A stretch of 64,000 bases of DNA, from NCBI RefSeq assembly GCF_003937945.1, contig NZ_RSEC01000060.1, forward strand, positions 248,001-312,000, read 5' to 3'. Source of the stretch: Amycolatopsis eburnea. GTDB taxonomy: Bacteria; Actinomycetota; Actinomycetes; Mycobacteriales; Pseudonocardiaceae. Both the position numbers and the translations under genes were made by a program. Of the stretch, positions 43,277 through 51,775 are shown one piece after another. The notes under the pieces were generated by a model. That model saw only the letters and a program-made list of their open reading frames with translations. It ran no database searches and was not told where the DNA came from. How positions within the stretch are numbered: the first letter of the stretch is position 1; each line of letters starts with the position of its first letter.

Positions 43277-44319
43277 TCAGCCGAACCGGTTGTCGCGGCG
43301 GGCCGCGCCGGACCGGCGTGGTCTTGATCACCCTCGTCGTCGGCCGGTGCGGCGTCGCTGCGGATGTCGATCCGCCAGCCGGTCAGGCGGGCGGCCAGGC
43401 GGGCGTTCTGCCCCTCCTTGCCGATCGCCAGCGACAGCTGGAAGTCCGGCACCACGACGCGGGCGGTCTTCGCCCGCTCGTCCACGACTCGTACCGAAAC
43501 AACCTTCGCGGGCGACAGGGCATTCCCGACGAAGCGGGCCGGGTCGTCGGAGAAGTCGATGATGTCGATCTTCTCGCCCGCCAGCTCGCTCATCACGTTG
43601 CGCACGCGCGCGCCGACCGGGCCGATGCAGGCGCCCTTGGCGTTGACGCCCGGCACGGTGGACTTGACCGCGATCTTGGTGCGGTGCCCCGGTTCGCGCG
43701 CGACGGCGGCGATCTCGACCGTCCCGTCGGCGATCTCCGGCACCTCGAGCGCGAACAGCTTGCGCACCAGGTTGGGGTGCGAGCGCGAGAGCGTGATCTG
43801 CGGGCCGCGGTTGCTGCGCGACACGGTGAGCACGTACGCCTTGATCCGGCTGCCGTGCTCGTAGGACTCCCCGGCGACCTGCTCGCCGGAGGGCAGCACG
43901 CCCTCGGTGTCACCCACCTGGACCACGACCATGCCGCGGGCGTTGGCGCGGGCGTCGCGCTGGATCACCCCGGCGACGATCTCGCCCTCCTTGGTGGAGA
44001 ACTCGCCGAAGGTCTTCTCGTGCTCGGCGTCGCGCAGCCGCTGCAGGATGACCTGGCGCGCGGTGGTGGCGGCGATCCGGCCGAAGCCCTCGGGGGTGTC
44101 GTCCCACTCCTCGTCGACCTGGCCGTCGTGGGTCAGCGTGTGCGCGAGCACGCGCACCAGTCCCGTCTTGCGGTCGATGTCGATGCGGGCGTGCGGCTGG
44201 TGGCCCTCGGTGTGCTTGTACGCGGTGAGCAAAGCCGTCTCGATGGCCTCGATCACCGTTTCGAAGGGGATGTCCTTGTCCCGTTCGATCGCCCGCAGCG
44301 CGGCGATGTCGACGTTCAC
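43273..44319 (-). CDS. nusA: Transcription termination/antitermination factor NusA
   Basis: A 348-residue RNA polymerase-binding factor controlling pausing, termination and rRNA antitermination. The N-terminal domain opens VDIAALRAIERDKDIPFETV. The S1 domain begins near EGEIVAGVIQRDARANARGM. Two KH domains follow, with IGPVGARVRNVMSELAGEKI and LSLAIGKEGQNARLAARLTG. As in other actinobacteria there is no C-terminal acidic repeat pair. Both ends overlap neighbours by 4 bp (rimP upstream, ylxR downstream), so the three are translationally coupled. Confidence 0.97.
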   Translation of the reverse strand: MNVDIAALRAIERDKDIPFETVIEAIETALLTAYKHTEGHQPHARIDIDRKTGLVRVLAHTLTHDGQVDEEWDDTPEGFGRIAATTARQVILQRLRDAEHEKTFGEFSTKEGEIVAGVIQRDARANARGMVVVQVGDTEGVLPSGEQVAGESYEHGSRIKAYVLTVSRSNRGPQITLSRSHPNLVRKLFALEVPEIADGTVEIAAVAREPGHRTKIAVKSTVPGVNAKGACIGPVGARVRNVMSELAGEKIDIIDFSDDPARFVGNALSPAKVVSVRVVDERAKTARVVVPDFQLSLAIGKEGQNARLAARLTGWRIDIRSDAAPADDEGDQDHAGPARPAATTGSAE

Positions 44320-44849
44320 TTCGACCCCTTCTCCGTCTCGGCCGCGATGATGCCGGACGCGTCGTCTTCGAGCAGTTTCAGGTCCTCGGCGGGCGGCTGC
44401 TTGAACTCGATCTCCACGACCGCCTTCGCCACGTCGGCGTAGCGGACGTCGCGGAGCTTGCCGCCTTCGAGGACGCGGGCGGCGTCCGCGCCCGCGTGGC
44501 CGACCCGGCCGATGAAGGCCGTGCCGTCGGCCTGGGTGATCTTCACGAGCCGGAACCGCGCGCGCCGCCAGTGGCGGGCCTGGGTGAGCGGGCGGTCGAG
44601 CCCCGGTGAGGTGACCTCCAGCGTGTAGGCGCTCGCCAGCACGTGGTCGTTCTCGTCGAGCGCCGCCGAGACCTTGCGGCTGACCTCGGCGACCTCGTCC
44701 AGCCCGACCCCGTCGTCGGCGTCGACGACGACCTTGACCAGCTGCCGCCGGCCGGCCTGCTGCACCTCGAACGAGTCGAGGTCGAAACCCGCGGCGGTGA
44801 CGGCTTCGGCCACTATCGGCTGGAGCCGGCTGGCGAGTTCTCCTGGCAC
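44316..44849 (-). CDS. rimP: Ribosome maturation factor RimP
   Basis: A 177-residue protein needed for early 30S assembly. The N-terminal domain has IVAEAVTAAGFDLDSFEVQQ and LVKVVVDADDGVGLDEVAEV. The link YTLEVTSPGLDRPLTQARHW is the family signature. GTG 44849 has AAGGAGA 7 nt upstream. It is the first gene of the rimP-nusA-ylxR-infB cluster and is divergent from the DUF4439 gene, with 110 bp between that should hold the cluster promoter; no convincing -35/-10 pair could be fixed. Confidence 0.95.
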   Translation of the reverse strand: MPGELASRLQPIVAEAVTAAGFDLDSFEVQQAGRRQLVKVVVDADDGVGLDEVAEVSRKVSAALDENDHVLASAYTLEVTSPGLDRPLTQARHWRRARFRLVKITQADGTAFIGRVGHAGADAARVLEGGKLRDVRYADVAKAVVEIEFKQPPAEDLKLLEDDASGIIAAETEKGSK

Positions 44850-44959
44850 GTGGGGCTCTCCTTGGTTACGGCGGGTCGGTGGTGGACCAGCTTATCCGGT
44901 CGCCCGCTCGGGCCGCGCGAGCGGCGGGGGCGGCCGGGGGCCTGGCAGGATGGGCCGAC

Positions 44960-45889
44960 GTGACCGGAAGACCGACCGACCTGACCCGTCGTGCCGCCCT
45001 CCGCGCGGGGGCGCTGGCCGCGCTGGCCGTCCCGCTCGCCGCCTGCGGGCCCGGCTACGACGAAAGCCCCGACCCGTTGCAGCCGCTGCTGGCCGCCGCC
45101 GACGCGGACGCCACCGCCGCGCGGGCGCTCGCCAAGGGCGACGACGCCGCCGGCCAGCTCGCGGCCGCGCGCGCGGCGCACGCGGCGGCGCTCAAGTCCG
45201 AAGTGGACCGCTTGAACCGGCCGAAACCGTCGCCGTCACCGGCCCCGCCCGCCCCGGCGGCGCTGGGCGATCTGAAGGACCGGCTGGCGGCGGCGCGCAA
45301 GGAGGCCGAAGACCTCGTCGGCGGGCTCCCGCGCTACCGCGCCGGGCTGGTCGCGGCGGTGGCGGCGGGCTGCGCCGCGCTGCAGCGCATCGACCCCGCG
45401 CTCGGTCCGGGCGACGACGCGCCGAAGGTGGGCGCCGCGCCCGGGGGTGCCGTGCCCGCGGAGGCGGTGGACCCGCTGCAGACCGCGCTGGCCGCCGAGC
45501 ACGCCGCCGTGTGGGTGTACGGGCTGGTCGGCGCGTTCCTGCCGGGTGACTTCGGCGACGCCGAGAAGAGCGGCGCGGCGGAACACGCCCTGCGGCGGGA
45601 CTTCCTGCAGACGACGCTGGCCGCTTCGGGTGCCACGCCGGTCGCGCCCGAAGCGGCGTACGTGCCGAAGAACCCGGTGACGGACGCGAAGTCGGCGTCC
45701 CAGGTCGTCGCGACGGCCGAGGCCGACTGCGCGTCGGCGTGGCTGGCCGTGGTCAACCACACCGACGACGCGGGCCTGCGGACGACGGCGCTGCACGCGC
45801 TGGTCGCCGCTTCCCGCCGCGGCACCCCCTGGCGCGCCGAAGCAGGCGAGAAGCCGACAGCCCTCGCGATGCCGGGCCAGGCCGGCTGA
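44960..45889 (+). CDS. DUF4439 ferritin-like lipoprotein
   Basis: A 309-residue exported protein. The N-terminus TRRAALRAGALAALAVPLAA followed by Cys reads as a Tat-type lipoprotein signal (RR motif, lipobox LAAC). Residues about 165-300 form a four-helix ferritin-like domain of the DUF4439 type, starting LQTALAAEHAAVWVYGLVGA and with AEHALRRDFLQTTLAASGAT, which supplies Glu/His residues that could bind metal. A helical Ala/Lys/Pro-rich segment lies between. The function is unknown, perhaps oxidative or metal protection of the envelope. GTG 44960 is preferred over a start 27 codons upstream because it places the signal peptide at the N-terminus. Confidence 0.85.
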   Translation: MTGRPTDLTRRAALRAGALAALAVPLAACGPGYDESPDPLQPLLAAADADATAARALAKGDDAAGQLAAARAAHAAALKSEVDRLNRPKPSPSPAPPAPAALGDLKDRLAAARKEAEDLVGGLPRYRAGLVAAVAAGCAALQRIDPALGPGDDAPKVGAAPGGAVPAEAVDPLQTALAAEHAAVWVYGLVGAFLPGDFGDAEKSGAAEHALRRDFLQTTLAASGATPVAPEAAYVPKNPVTDAKSASQVVATAEADCASAWLAVVNHTDDAGLRTTALHALVAASRRGTPWRAEAGEKPTALAMPGQAG

Positions 45890-45893
45890 AACG

Positions 45894-45944
45894 CCGTGAA
45901 GGCCTCCTTACCGGCGTTTATGCCCGGTAAGGAGGCCTTCACGG
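45894..45944. repeat. 51-bp perfect-hairpin repeat element, copy 2
   Basis: The same two 21-bp arms as at 26067-26117, with loop CGTTTATGC, the reverse complement of copy 1's loop except for one base. It is therefore inverted relative to copy 1. It fills the 62-bp space between the converging DUF4439 gene and the membrane-protein gene, where it would serve as a two-way terminator. Confidence 0.85.
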
Positions 45945-45951
45945 ACTTCGG

Positions 45952-46626
45952 TCAGGAGTGGAGGTCGGCCGACAGGCGCAGCGCGTCGTCGGCGATCTTC
46001 TCGATCAGGGCCTTGTCGGTGTGCTTCGCGTAGAAGTCGGCGAGCACGATCGTCGTGTTCGTGCCGTCGACCTTCGAGGCGTACGCCGCGTTCTTGCCGG
46101 TCAGGCTGGGGGTGCCGGTGCCGGCGAACGTCTTGTCGCGGACCAGGTCCGTCACGTTGCCGGTGTTGTCCTGGTCGGTGAGCGCCTTGAGCGCCTTCGC
46201 CTTCGACGAGTCCGGCATGCCCACCACGACCACCGACACCAGGGCCTTCTGCCCGCCGGTCTCGGTCGTGTACAACGCGCGGACCAGCGACTGGCACGGG
46301 TTGTCCGCGAAGAACTCCTTGGTCTTGCCGTAGGAGTTCGCCGGGCAGTCGTCCGCGCGCGCCGGGCCGGCGACCTTGGTGAACTGGTAGGCCCCCGTGC
46401 TCTGGGCCGGTGGCTGCGCGACCGGCTGCTCCGGCGCCGAGTCGTGCCGGATCAGGAACCACAGCAGCCCGGAGACGACGGCGATCGCGACCAGCCCGGC
46501 GCCCCTGAGCAGCAGGGACCGGGTGTCGCGCGCCGGCGGGCCCGGCGCCGGCGGGCGGGGCTGCGGGGGCACCGCGCCCAGCGGGGCCGTGTCGGACGGG
46601 CCTGGGGTGAAACGAGCACCAACCAC
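45952..46626 (-). CDS. Membrane-anchored hypothetical protein
   Basis: A 224-residue protein. It has a Pro-rich cytoplasmic start (GAVPPQPRPPAPGPP), one membrane helix at about residues 42-63 (LLRGAGLVAIAVVSGLLWFL), and an extracellular domain of about 150 residues with two Cys (DDCPANSY and NPCQSLVRAL) and a regular alpha/beta pattern. I cannot name the family; it looks like the secreted part of an actinobacterial anti-sigma-like or sensor protein but has no zinc motif. GTG 46626 is likely, with TACCGT 8 nt upstream. A TTG at 46698 would overlap the aminotransferase gene. Confidence 0.7.
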   Translation of the reverse strand: MVGARFTPGPSDTAPLGAVPPQPRPPAPGPPARDTRSLLLRGAGLVAIAVVSGLLWFLIRHDSAPEQPVAQPPAQSTGAYQFTKVAGPARADDCPANSYGKTKEFFADNPCQSLVRALYTTETGGQKALVSVVVVGMPDSSKAKALKALTDQDNTGNVTDLVRDKTFAGTGTPSLTGKNAAYASKVDGTNTTIVLADFYAKHTDKALIEKIADDALRLSADLHS

Positions 46627-46660
46627 GGGGACATACGGTAGTTCACCGCCCGGATCGGGT

Positions 46661-47674
46661 TCACTCGAATGCGCGTAAAACGCGTTCGACGTCGTCAACG
46701 GTGTTGTAGAGGTGGAAGCCGACCCGCACGCGGCCGCCGCGGACGCTGGACACGATGCCGGCCGCCGCCACGCGCTGGGGATCGGCGTCGAGCGCCACGA
46801 TCGCGGTGCCGCGCGGGGGCAGCCCGAGCTTCTCCAGCAGCGCGTCGGCCAGCCCGGTGTTGTGCGCGCGGACCTCGGCCAAGTTCACCCCATCGAAGTA
46901 CTCCAACGCCGCCGCGGCGCCGACCTGGGCGAGCCACACCGGCGAGAGGTCGAACGCGCGCGCGTCGCCCGCCAGGCGCAGCGGGAGGCCGTAGACGCTG
47001 GCCCACGGGTCCTCCCCCGCGTACCAGTTCGCCGCGACCGCCCGGGTGCGTTCGTGCGCGTCCGGGCGGACGTACAGCCACGCGCAGCCGCGCGGCGAGA
47101 GCAGCCACTTGTAGCCCGCCCCGACCACCCAGTCGGCCCAGGCGACGTCCAGCGGCAGCCAGCCCACCGCCTGGGTGGCGTCCAGCAGCACCGCCGCCCC
47201 GGCGGCCTCGGCCGCCCCGCGCAGGGCCGCGAGGTCGACGATCCGGCCGTCGGCGGACTGGACGACGCTCACGGCGACGACGTCGTGCCCTTCGACGCGC
47301 TCCGGCAGCAGCTCCAGTGGCACTTCGGTCACGGTGACGCCCGGGTTCGCCGCGAACGGGAACGTGACGCTGGTGAAGTCGCCCTCGGCGGCCACGACGC
47401 GGGTGCCCGCGGGCAGCGCCGCGGCGACGTTGGCGATGAGCTGCGACGCCGACGCCCCGATCGCGACCCGCCCGGGGTCGACGCCGAGCAGCCGGGCGAA
47501 CCCGGCCCGCGACCGCGTGACGTACGGGTCGAACTCCCCCGGCCGGGTCGCGCCGGTCCGCCACCGCTCGACCGACTCGGCGACGGCTTCGGCCACCGGC
47601 GCGGGCGGGATGCCCACGCTGGGCGTGTTCAGGTATCCGGGCGGGACGGCGAAGTCGGTTCCGAAGGCGCGCAT
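46661..47674 (-). CDS. Class V aminotransferase / cysteine desulfurase-like PLP enzyme
   Basis: A 337-residue fold-type I PLP enzyme. The opening YLNTPSVGIPPAPVAEAVAE is typical of EgtE/NifS-like proteins. The central DATQAVGWLPLDVAWADW carries the Asp that holds the cofactor ring. The Schiff-base Lys is in VVGAGYKWLLSPRG (about residue 188). It could be an isopenicillin-epimerase- or EgtE-like C-S lyase, a desulfurase or an aminotransferase; the exact reaction is not clear, and no ergothioneine genes are nearby. ATG 47674 is preferred to a TTG four codons upstream. Confidence 0.88.
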   Translation of the reverse strand: MRAFGTDFAVPPGYLNTPSVGIPPAPVAEAVAESVERWRTGATRPGEFDPYVTRSRAGFARLLGVDPGRVAIGASASQLIANVAAALPAGTRVVAAEGDFTSVTFPFAANPGVTVTEVPLELLPERVEGHDVVAVSVVQSADGRIVDLAALRGAAEAAGAAVLLDATQAVGWLPLDVAWADWVVGAGYKWLLSPRGCAWLYVRPDAHERTRAVAANWYAGEDPWASVYGLPLRLAGDARAFDLSPVWLAQVGAAAALEYFDGVNLAEVRAHNTGLADALLEKLGLPPRGTAIVALDADPQRVAAAGIVSSVRGGRVRVGFHLYNTVDDVERVLRAFE

Positions 47675-47705
47675 GCCCCGACTCAAGCAGACCGGGGCAA
47701 GCGGT

Positions 47706-48470
47706 TTAGGGCAGCAACGCGACGACGTCGGCGTAGGACGGCGGGCTCAGCGGCAGGTCACGGCCCTCGAGCACAGCCCTCGCGGTCTCGGCGGCGGCCG
47801 CCAGCGCCATCCGGTACGGCAGCGAGCCGAGGCTGATCCGGGCGACGCCCAGCTCCGCCAGCCCGGCCACGGTGACCTTGCCTGGCAGGAACAGCAGGTT
47901 GAGCGGGAGACCGGCGGCGACGATCCGCTCGACGTCCGCCGGCTCGGCGAGCCCGGGCACGAACACGCCGTCCGCGCCCGCCGCGGCGTACGCCCGCACC
48001 CGCCGTTCGGCTTCGGCGATCGAGCGGTCGCCCGCCCAGTGCGTGTCGGTCCGCGCGTTGACGAACAGCTCCGGCACGCGCTCCTTCACGGCCGTGACCA
48101 GCGCGCACTGGACGTCGAGCGCGGCCGGCGAGCCGTCGGCGCGGCCGTCTTCGAGGTTGACGCCGGCGGCGCCGGCCGCGGCCAGCTCCTCGGCGAGGTC
48201 GGCGACCGCGGCCGGGTCCGCGCTGAAGCCGTCGGCGATGTCGACGCTGACCAGGGCGTCCAGCCGGGTCAGGCGGGTGGCCAGCGCGACGGTCGCGGCC
48301 CGCGTCGACGGCGCGCCGTCCGGTTCCCCGGCCGCCGCGGAGACGCCGAGGCTGGTCGTGCCGAGCGCGCGGAAGCCCTGCGCGGCGAGGAAGGCGCCGA
48401 CGCCGAACTCCCACGCGTTCGGCAGCAGCAGCGGGGACCCGGGGACGTGCAGGGCACGGAATTCGTCCAT
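47706..48470 (-). CDS. Isocitrate lyase/PEP mutase-family enzyme
   Basis: A 254-residue TIM-barrel enzyme of the PEP mutase group. Conserved elements are LLPNAWEFGVGAFLAAQGF, ALVSVDIADGFSADP (metal ligand Asp), GVNLEDGRADG (the NLED signature), and LFVNARTDTHW (NARTD signature). Members cleave or rearrange C-C or P-C bonds of 2-methylisocitrate, oxaloacetate or phosphonopyruvate. The catalytic KKCGH of isocitrate lyase is missing, so a lyase of another 2-oxo-acid is more likely. It is on the same strand as the aminotransferase, 31 bp upstream of it. Confidence 0.88.
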   Translation of the reverse strand: MDEFRALHVPGSPLLLPNAWEFGVGAFLAAQGFRALGTTSLGVSAAAGEPDGAPSTRAATVALATRLTRLDALVSVDIADGFSADPAAVADLAEELAAAGAAGVNLEDGRADGSPAALDVQCALVTAVKERVPELFVNARTDTHWAGDRSIAEAERRVRAYAAAGADGVFVPGLAEPADVERIVAAGLPLNLLFLPGKVTVAGLAELGVARISLGSLPYRMALAAAAETARAVLEGRDLPLSPPSYADVVALLP

Positions 48471-48480
48471 GCCCCCGAAC

Positions 48481-49929
48481 CTAGGTCCGCGACGCTTCGG
48501 CGGGCACCGAAGCGAACGGCGCCAGGATCCCGGGCACGGCCGCCGAAGCGAACTCGAGCCCTTCGACGGCGTCGGCGTCCAGGATCGAATAGGCGCCGGC
48601 GCCCGCCGCCGTGGTCGCGGTGAAGGTCGCGAGCCCGCGGCGCCGCTGGAACACCGACTGCTTGACCGTCCAGCCGATCACCCCGTCCCGCGCCAGGACC
48701 GCCGTGCCGCGCCGGACCGCGCCCGCGCGCACGACCAGGTAGCGGCCGCGCGTGCCGTGCCCGAGGCCGCGGTAGGCGTCGAAGGCCAGCACGACCGCCA
48801 CCGGCAGCGCGACGACGGCGAGGGCCCCGCCCAGCACGAGCAGGACGTCGGTGAGCAGCACGCCGAGCACCAGCAGGACCACGACCGGCGTCGCCGCGGT
48901 CAGCAGGGCCCAGCGCAGCCGCCGTCCCCGGGCGGCAGGCGGGTGCGGCACCAGCTCGACGTCCGCGACGGCCTCGCCCGCCACCCGCGCGGCCACGTCC
49001 ACGGCCACCGCGCGCGGCGCCGCGGGCAGCAGCGTCTTGGCTTCGGTCTTGCCGTCCTCGCGCTTCATCCCGGTGGCGATGGCGTCCACGCGCGCGGCAC
49101 CGGCGAGCCGGGCCCCGAGCGGCTCGACGAGCTCGACCCCGCGCAGCCGCCGCTCTTCGATCGTGATCGACCGGGTGGTCAGCAGGCCGCGGCGGACGCG
49201 CAGGGTGCCGCCGGGTTCGCGGTCCAGCCGGTAGTGCCACCACATCTCGGCGAACAGGCCCACGGCACCGGCCACGCCGAGCACGATCGCGAGGACCAGC
49301 AGGAGCAGGACGCTCGCGACCAGGGGGACGTCGCCGAAGAGGCCGAGCAGCCACTGCAGCAGCCCGCCGCCAGCACCGAACCAGTCCGCGACCTTGAACA
49401 GCGCGCCGAACGCGGACAGGCCGAGCGCGGGCGCGACGAACGACACCGGCGCGTACCGGATCCACCGCTTGTCGAGGCTCGCGAGCGCACCGTCGGCGCG
49501 TTCGGCGGCCGGGACGCGGTGCAGCAGTTCGGTGCGCAGGGCTTCGGCGTCCGCCCGGGCCAGCGGGGCGAGCGCGATCTCGTCCTGCTGCCCGGTGCCG
49601 ATGGTCAGCACGGCGACGCCGAACGCGCGGTGCAGCGGGTTGGCCGTCAGGTCGACCGTGCGGATCCGCTCGCGCGGCAAGGACTTCCGCGTGTGGGCGA
49701 CGAACCGGAACTCGAGTTCGAGGCGCTCGGGCGTGCAGCGGAACCGGGTGGCGCGCCAGCGGACGAAGTCGGCGAGCACGCCGGCACCGACGAACAGGAC
49801 CGCCGCCGGGACGAGCCACAGCGACCGCGTCCCGATCGCGATCGGGGTGCCCGCCGACACGGCGATCCCGGCCGTGACGAGCGCGGAGACGCCGAGGGTG
49901 CGCCGGTCGAGCCGGCGCCACTCGCTCAC
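48481..49929 (-). CDS. Bacterial PH-domain membrane protein (bPH2, YdbT-like)
   Basis: A 482-residue membrane protein with helices near residues 15-50, about 180-240 and 350-395. Three bPH2 (bacterial pleckstrin-homology-like) domains sit between and after them: TRFRCTPERLELEFRFVAHT, LRVRRGLLTTRSITIEERRL, and GRYLVVRAGAVRRGTAVLAR. This is the YdbT layout. Such proteins occur as a YdbS/YdbT pair at the membrane; in Bacillus they help resist antimicrobial peptides. GTG 49929 overlaps the stop of its partner by 4 bp, so the two are translationally coupled and probably form a complex. Confidence 0.88.
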   Translation of the reverse strand: MSEWRRLDRRTLGVSALVTAGIAVSAGTPIAIGTRSLWLVPAAVLFVGAGVLADFVRWRATRFRCTPERLELEFRFVAHTRKSLPRERIRTVDLTANPLHRAFGVAVLTIGTGQQDEIALAPLARADAEALRTELLHRVPAAERADGALASLDKRWIRYAPVSFVAPALGLSAFGALFKVADWFGAGGGLLQWLLGLFGDVPLVASVLLLLVLAIVLGVAGAVGLFAEMWWHYRLDREPGGTLRVRRGLLTTRSITIEERRLRGVELVEPLGARLAGAARVDAIATGMKREDGKTEAKTLLPAAPRAVAVDVAARVAGEAVADVELVPHPPAARGRRLRWALLTAATPVVVLLVLGVLLTDVLLVLGGALAVVALPVAVVLAFDAYRGLGHGTRGRYLVVRAGAVRRGTAVLARDGVIGWTVKQSVFQRRRGLATFTATTAAGAGAYSILDADAVEGLEFASAAVPGILAPFASVPAEASRT

Positions 49930-50423
49930 GTCGCGTCCCCGGGCGTGGCCTCGGTGCGGTCGGTCAGCCGCTCGGCGACGTCCGCCGCGACCCCGGCGTC
50001 GAGACCGCGGAGCTTGACCGCGCCGCGCGCGGACGCCGTGGTCACGGTGACCGTGGCGAGCCCGAAGCGCTGCTGCAGCGGCCCGCGCAGCGTGTCGACG
50101 GTCTGCACGCGCGAGAGCGGCGCCACCCGCCACTCCTGCCAGAGGAAGCCCGAGCGCACGTAGACCGCGGTGCCGGTGACCTCCCAGCGGTGCAGGCCGA
50201 ACCACCACACCGGCAGGACGGCGCACCAGGCCACCCCGAGCACCGCGACCACGGCGGCCGGGACGAGCAGCCAGAACGCGGCCGGCGGGATCAGCGCGCC
50301 GAGCACCGCGAGGACGAGCACCACCGGCCCGAACGCCAGCGCCCCCTGCGCCCGCCACCAGGCGATGGCCCGCCGATCGAGCGCATTGCGCGGCGGCCGA
50401 AGCCGCACCACACCGTCAGACAT
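49926..50423 (-). CDS. Bacterial PH-domain protein (YdbS-like)
   Basis: A 165-residue partner of the larger PH-domain protein. It has two membrane helices (about 30-50 and 54-78), then one bPH2 domain: WEVTGTAVYVRSGFLWQEWR and APLSRVQTVDTLRGPLQQRFGLAT (quoted as PLSRVQTVDTLRG). The motif RVQTVD is the family signature. It starts 20 bp from an ATGCGATCGCAT operator and opposite a TetR gene, so the pair is probably repressed by that TetR. A purine-rich ribosome site (GAGGGGGAA) precedes ATG 50423. Confidence 0.88.
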   Translation of the reverse strand: MSDGVVRLRPPRNALDRRAIAWWRAQGALAFGPVVLVLAVLGALIPPAAFWLLVPAAVVAVLGVAWCAVLPVWWFGLHRWEVTGTAVYVRSGFLWQEWRVAPLSRVQTVDTLRGPLQQRFGLATVTVTTASARGAVKLRGLDAGVAADVAERLTDRTEATPGDAT

Positions 50424-50443
50424 CGTTTCCCCCTCTGTTTACA

Positions 50444-50494
50444 ATGCGATCGCATCGTAACGGCGATGGCGGCGTCTTCGCAATGCGATCGCAT
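50444..50494. promoter_or_regulatory. Two TetR operators and a -10 element
   Basis: The 12-bp perfect palindrome ATGCGATCGCAT occurs at 50444-50455 and 50483-50494, 39 bp apart, in the 88-bp gap between the PH-protein pair and the TetR gene. A good plus-strand -10, TACAAT (50440-50445), overlaps the first operator. Confidence 0.75.
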
Positions 50495-50511
50495 GACAAC
50501 CGGGAGCGGAC

Positions 50512-51108
50512 GTGCCGAAACAGGTGGACCACGAGCAGCGCCGGGTGCAGATCGCCGAAGCGCTGCAGCGGCTGACCACGAGAGCCGGGCTGGAAGGCGT
50601 CAGCCTGCGGCACGTCGCCGCCGAGGCGGGCATGTCCATGGGGTCGGTGCAGCACTACTTCAAGACCAAGGACGAAATGCTGCTGTTCGCCTTGGAGCAC
50701 CGGCACAAGCTCCGCAGCGAGCGGATCACGGCGAAGGTGCTCGCCGAGGGACCGCCGACCCCGCGGTCGATCCTGCGCGCGTGCCTGGTCGAGATCCTGC
50801 CCCGCGACCCGGACAGCGAGAGTGACTACCTGATCGGCGTCGCGTACTTCATCCGCGCCGTCGCCGACCCCGCGCTGGCGAAGGTGTTCGGCGAGGGCAT
50901 GCCGGAACTGCTGGCGTTCTTCGCCGACCAGGTCCGCCAGGCCCAGGAAGCGGGCACCGTCCCGGCGTCGGCCGACCCGGCCGCCGAGGCGGCGATCCTG
51001 TGGGCACTGGCGGACTCCCAGGGCTCGGAAATCCTGATGGGCCACCGGACACCGGCCGAGGCAGTGGCCACAGTGGACTACTACCTCGACCGGCTGTTCA
51101 CCGGCTGA
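50512..51108 (+). CDS. TetR/AcrR-family regulator
   Basis: A 198-residue repressor. The HTH spans about residues 9-55 (RRVQIAEALQRLTTRAGLEG then LRHVAAEAGMSMGSVQHYFK). A helical ligand domain follows, containing EAAILWALADSQGSEILMGH. The class resembles BetI/QacR-like sensors (PKQVDHEQRRVQIAEAL opening). It is divergent from the PH-domain operon with two identical palindromes between, so it very probably controls that operon and itself. The inducing ligand may be a membrane-active compound or lipid, an inference from the target. GTG 50512 is preceded by GGGAGC. Confidence 0.9.
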   Translation: MPKQVDHEQRRVQIAEALQRLTTRAGLEGVSLRHVAAEAGMSMGSVQHYFKTKDEMLLFALEHRHKLRSERITAKVLAEGPPTPRSILRACLVEILPRDPDSESDYLIGVAYFIRAVADPALAKVFGEGMPELLAFFADQVRQAQEAGTVPASADPAAEAAILWALADSQGSEILMGHRTPAEAVATVDYYLDRLFTG

Positions 51109-51110
51109 CC

Positions 51111-51764
51111 TCAGCCACCACCCCCACCGCCGCCCGACGCCGCCGAGATCGCGGCCGTGCGGGCCGCGTTCACCTCGCGGATCACCTTGCGCAGCGCCGG
51201 AACCGCCGCGCCCGCCTGCTCCTCCAGCTCCGCGAGCCGGGCCCGGTACCGCCGCCGGTCCGCGCGCGGGAGGACCGCGCCCAGCTCGACCGCCGCGGCC
51301 AGTGCCGTCAGCGCGGCGACGCCCGGCGGTACCCGGTCGGCGCTCCGCAGCGCCGACGTCACCTCGTCGTGGAGGGCGGCCGCCCCGGCGCGGTCGTGGA
51401 CCACCGGGCGGCGGCGCGGGAACAGCCCCAGCACGCGCGATGTCCGGAGCGTGATCACCCCGGCCGCGCCGAGCTGGGCTTCCAGCGACTCGAGTGTGCC
51501 GCGGGCACCGCGGCGGACGCGGGCGCGCCACTTGCGGTGTGGATCCGCCGCCAGTTCCGCCAGCAGGTCGTCGAGCACCAGGTGCCCGGTGCCGCCGGCT
51601 CCGGTGACGACCGGGCGGCCGTCGTCGTCGGCGACCAGGCCGCGCAGCACCAGGTCCGTCAGCGCCGCCGCGCGGACCAGCAGCGCCACGCGCTCGCGGT
51701 CCGGCAGCCGGTCGCGCCGGGTGTCGCAGGCCAGCAGGTACGCCCGTGCGGGCAGGGAAAGCAT
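51111..51764 (-). CDS. GPP34-family (GOLPH3-like) protein
   Basis: A 217-residue cytosolic protein of the GPP34 family. In eukaryotes GOLPH3/Vps74 binds PI4P and retains glycosyltransferases in the Golgi; bacterial homologues are common in actinobacteria with unknown roles. The segments LPARAYLLACDTRRDRLPDR, ALLVRAAALTDLVLRGLVAD and the turn with RVLGLFPRRRP are family features. The protein ends with seven glycines after AAISAAS, which is unusual. GAGGAG lies 7-8 nt before ATG 51764. It is co-transcribed with a GT39 glycosyltransferase 11 bp upstream. Confidence 0.88.
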   Translation of the reverse strand: MLSLPARAYLLACDTRRDRLPDRERVALLVRAAALTDLVLRGLVADDDGRPVVTGAGGTGHLVLDDLLAELAADPHRKWRARVRRGARGTLESLEAQLGAAGVITLRTSRVLGLFPRRRPVVHDRAGAAALHDEVTSALRSADRVPPGVAALTALAAAVELGAVLPRADRRRYRARLAELEEQAGAAVPALRKVIREVNAARTAAISAASGGGGGGG

Positions 51765-51775
51765 CGTCGTTCTCC

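Noticed and set aside
46661..48470. Part of an ergothioneine or phosphonate biosynthesis cluster
   Set aside because: An EgtE-like aminotransferase and a PEP mutase-like enzyme are present, but none of the other pathway genes are nearby.
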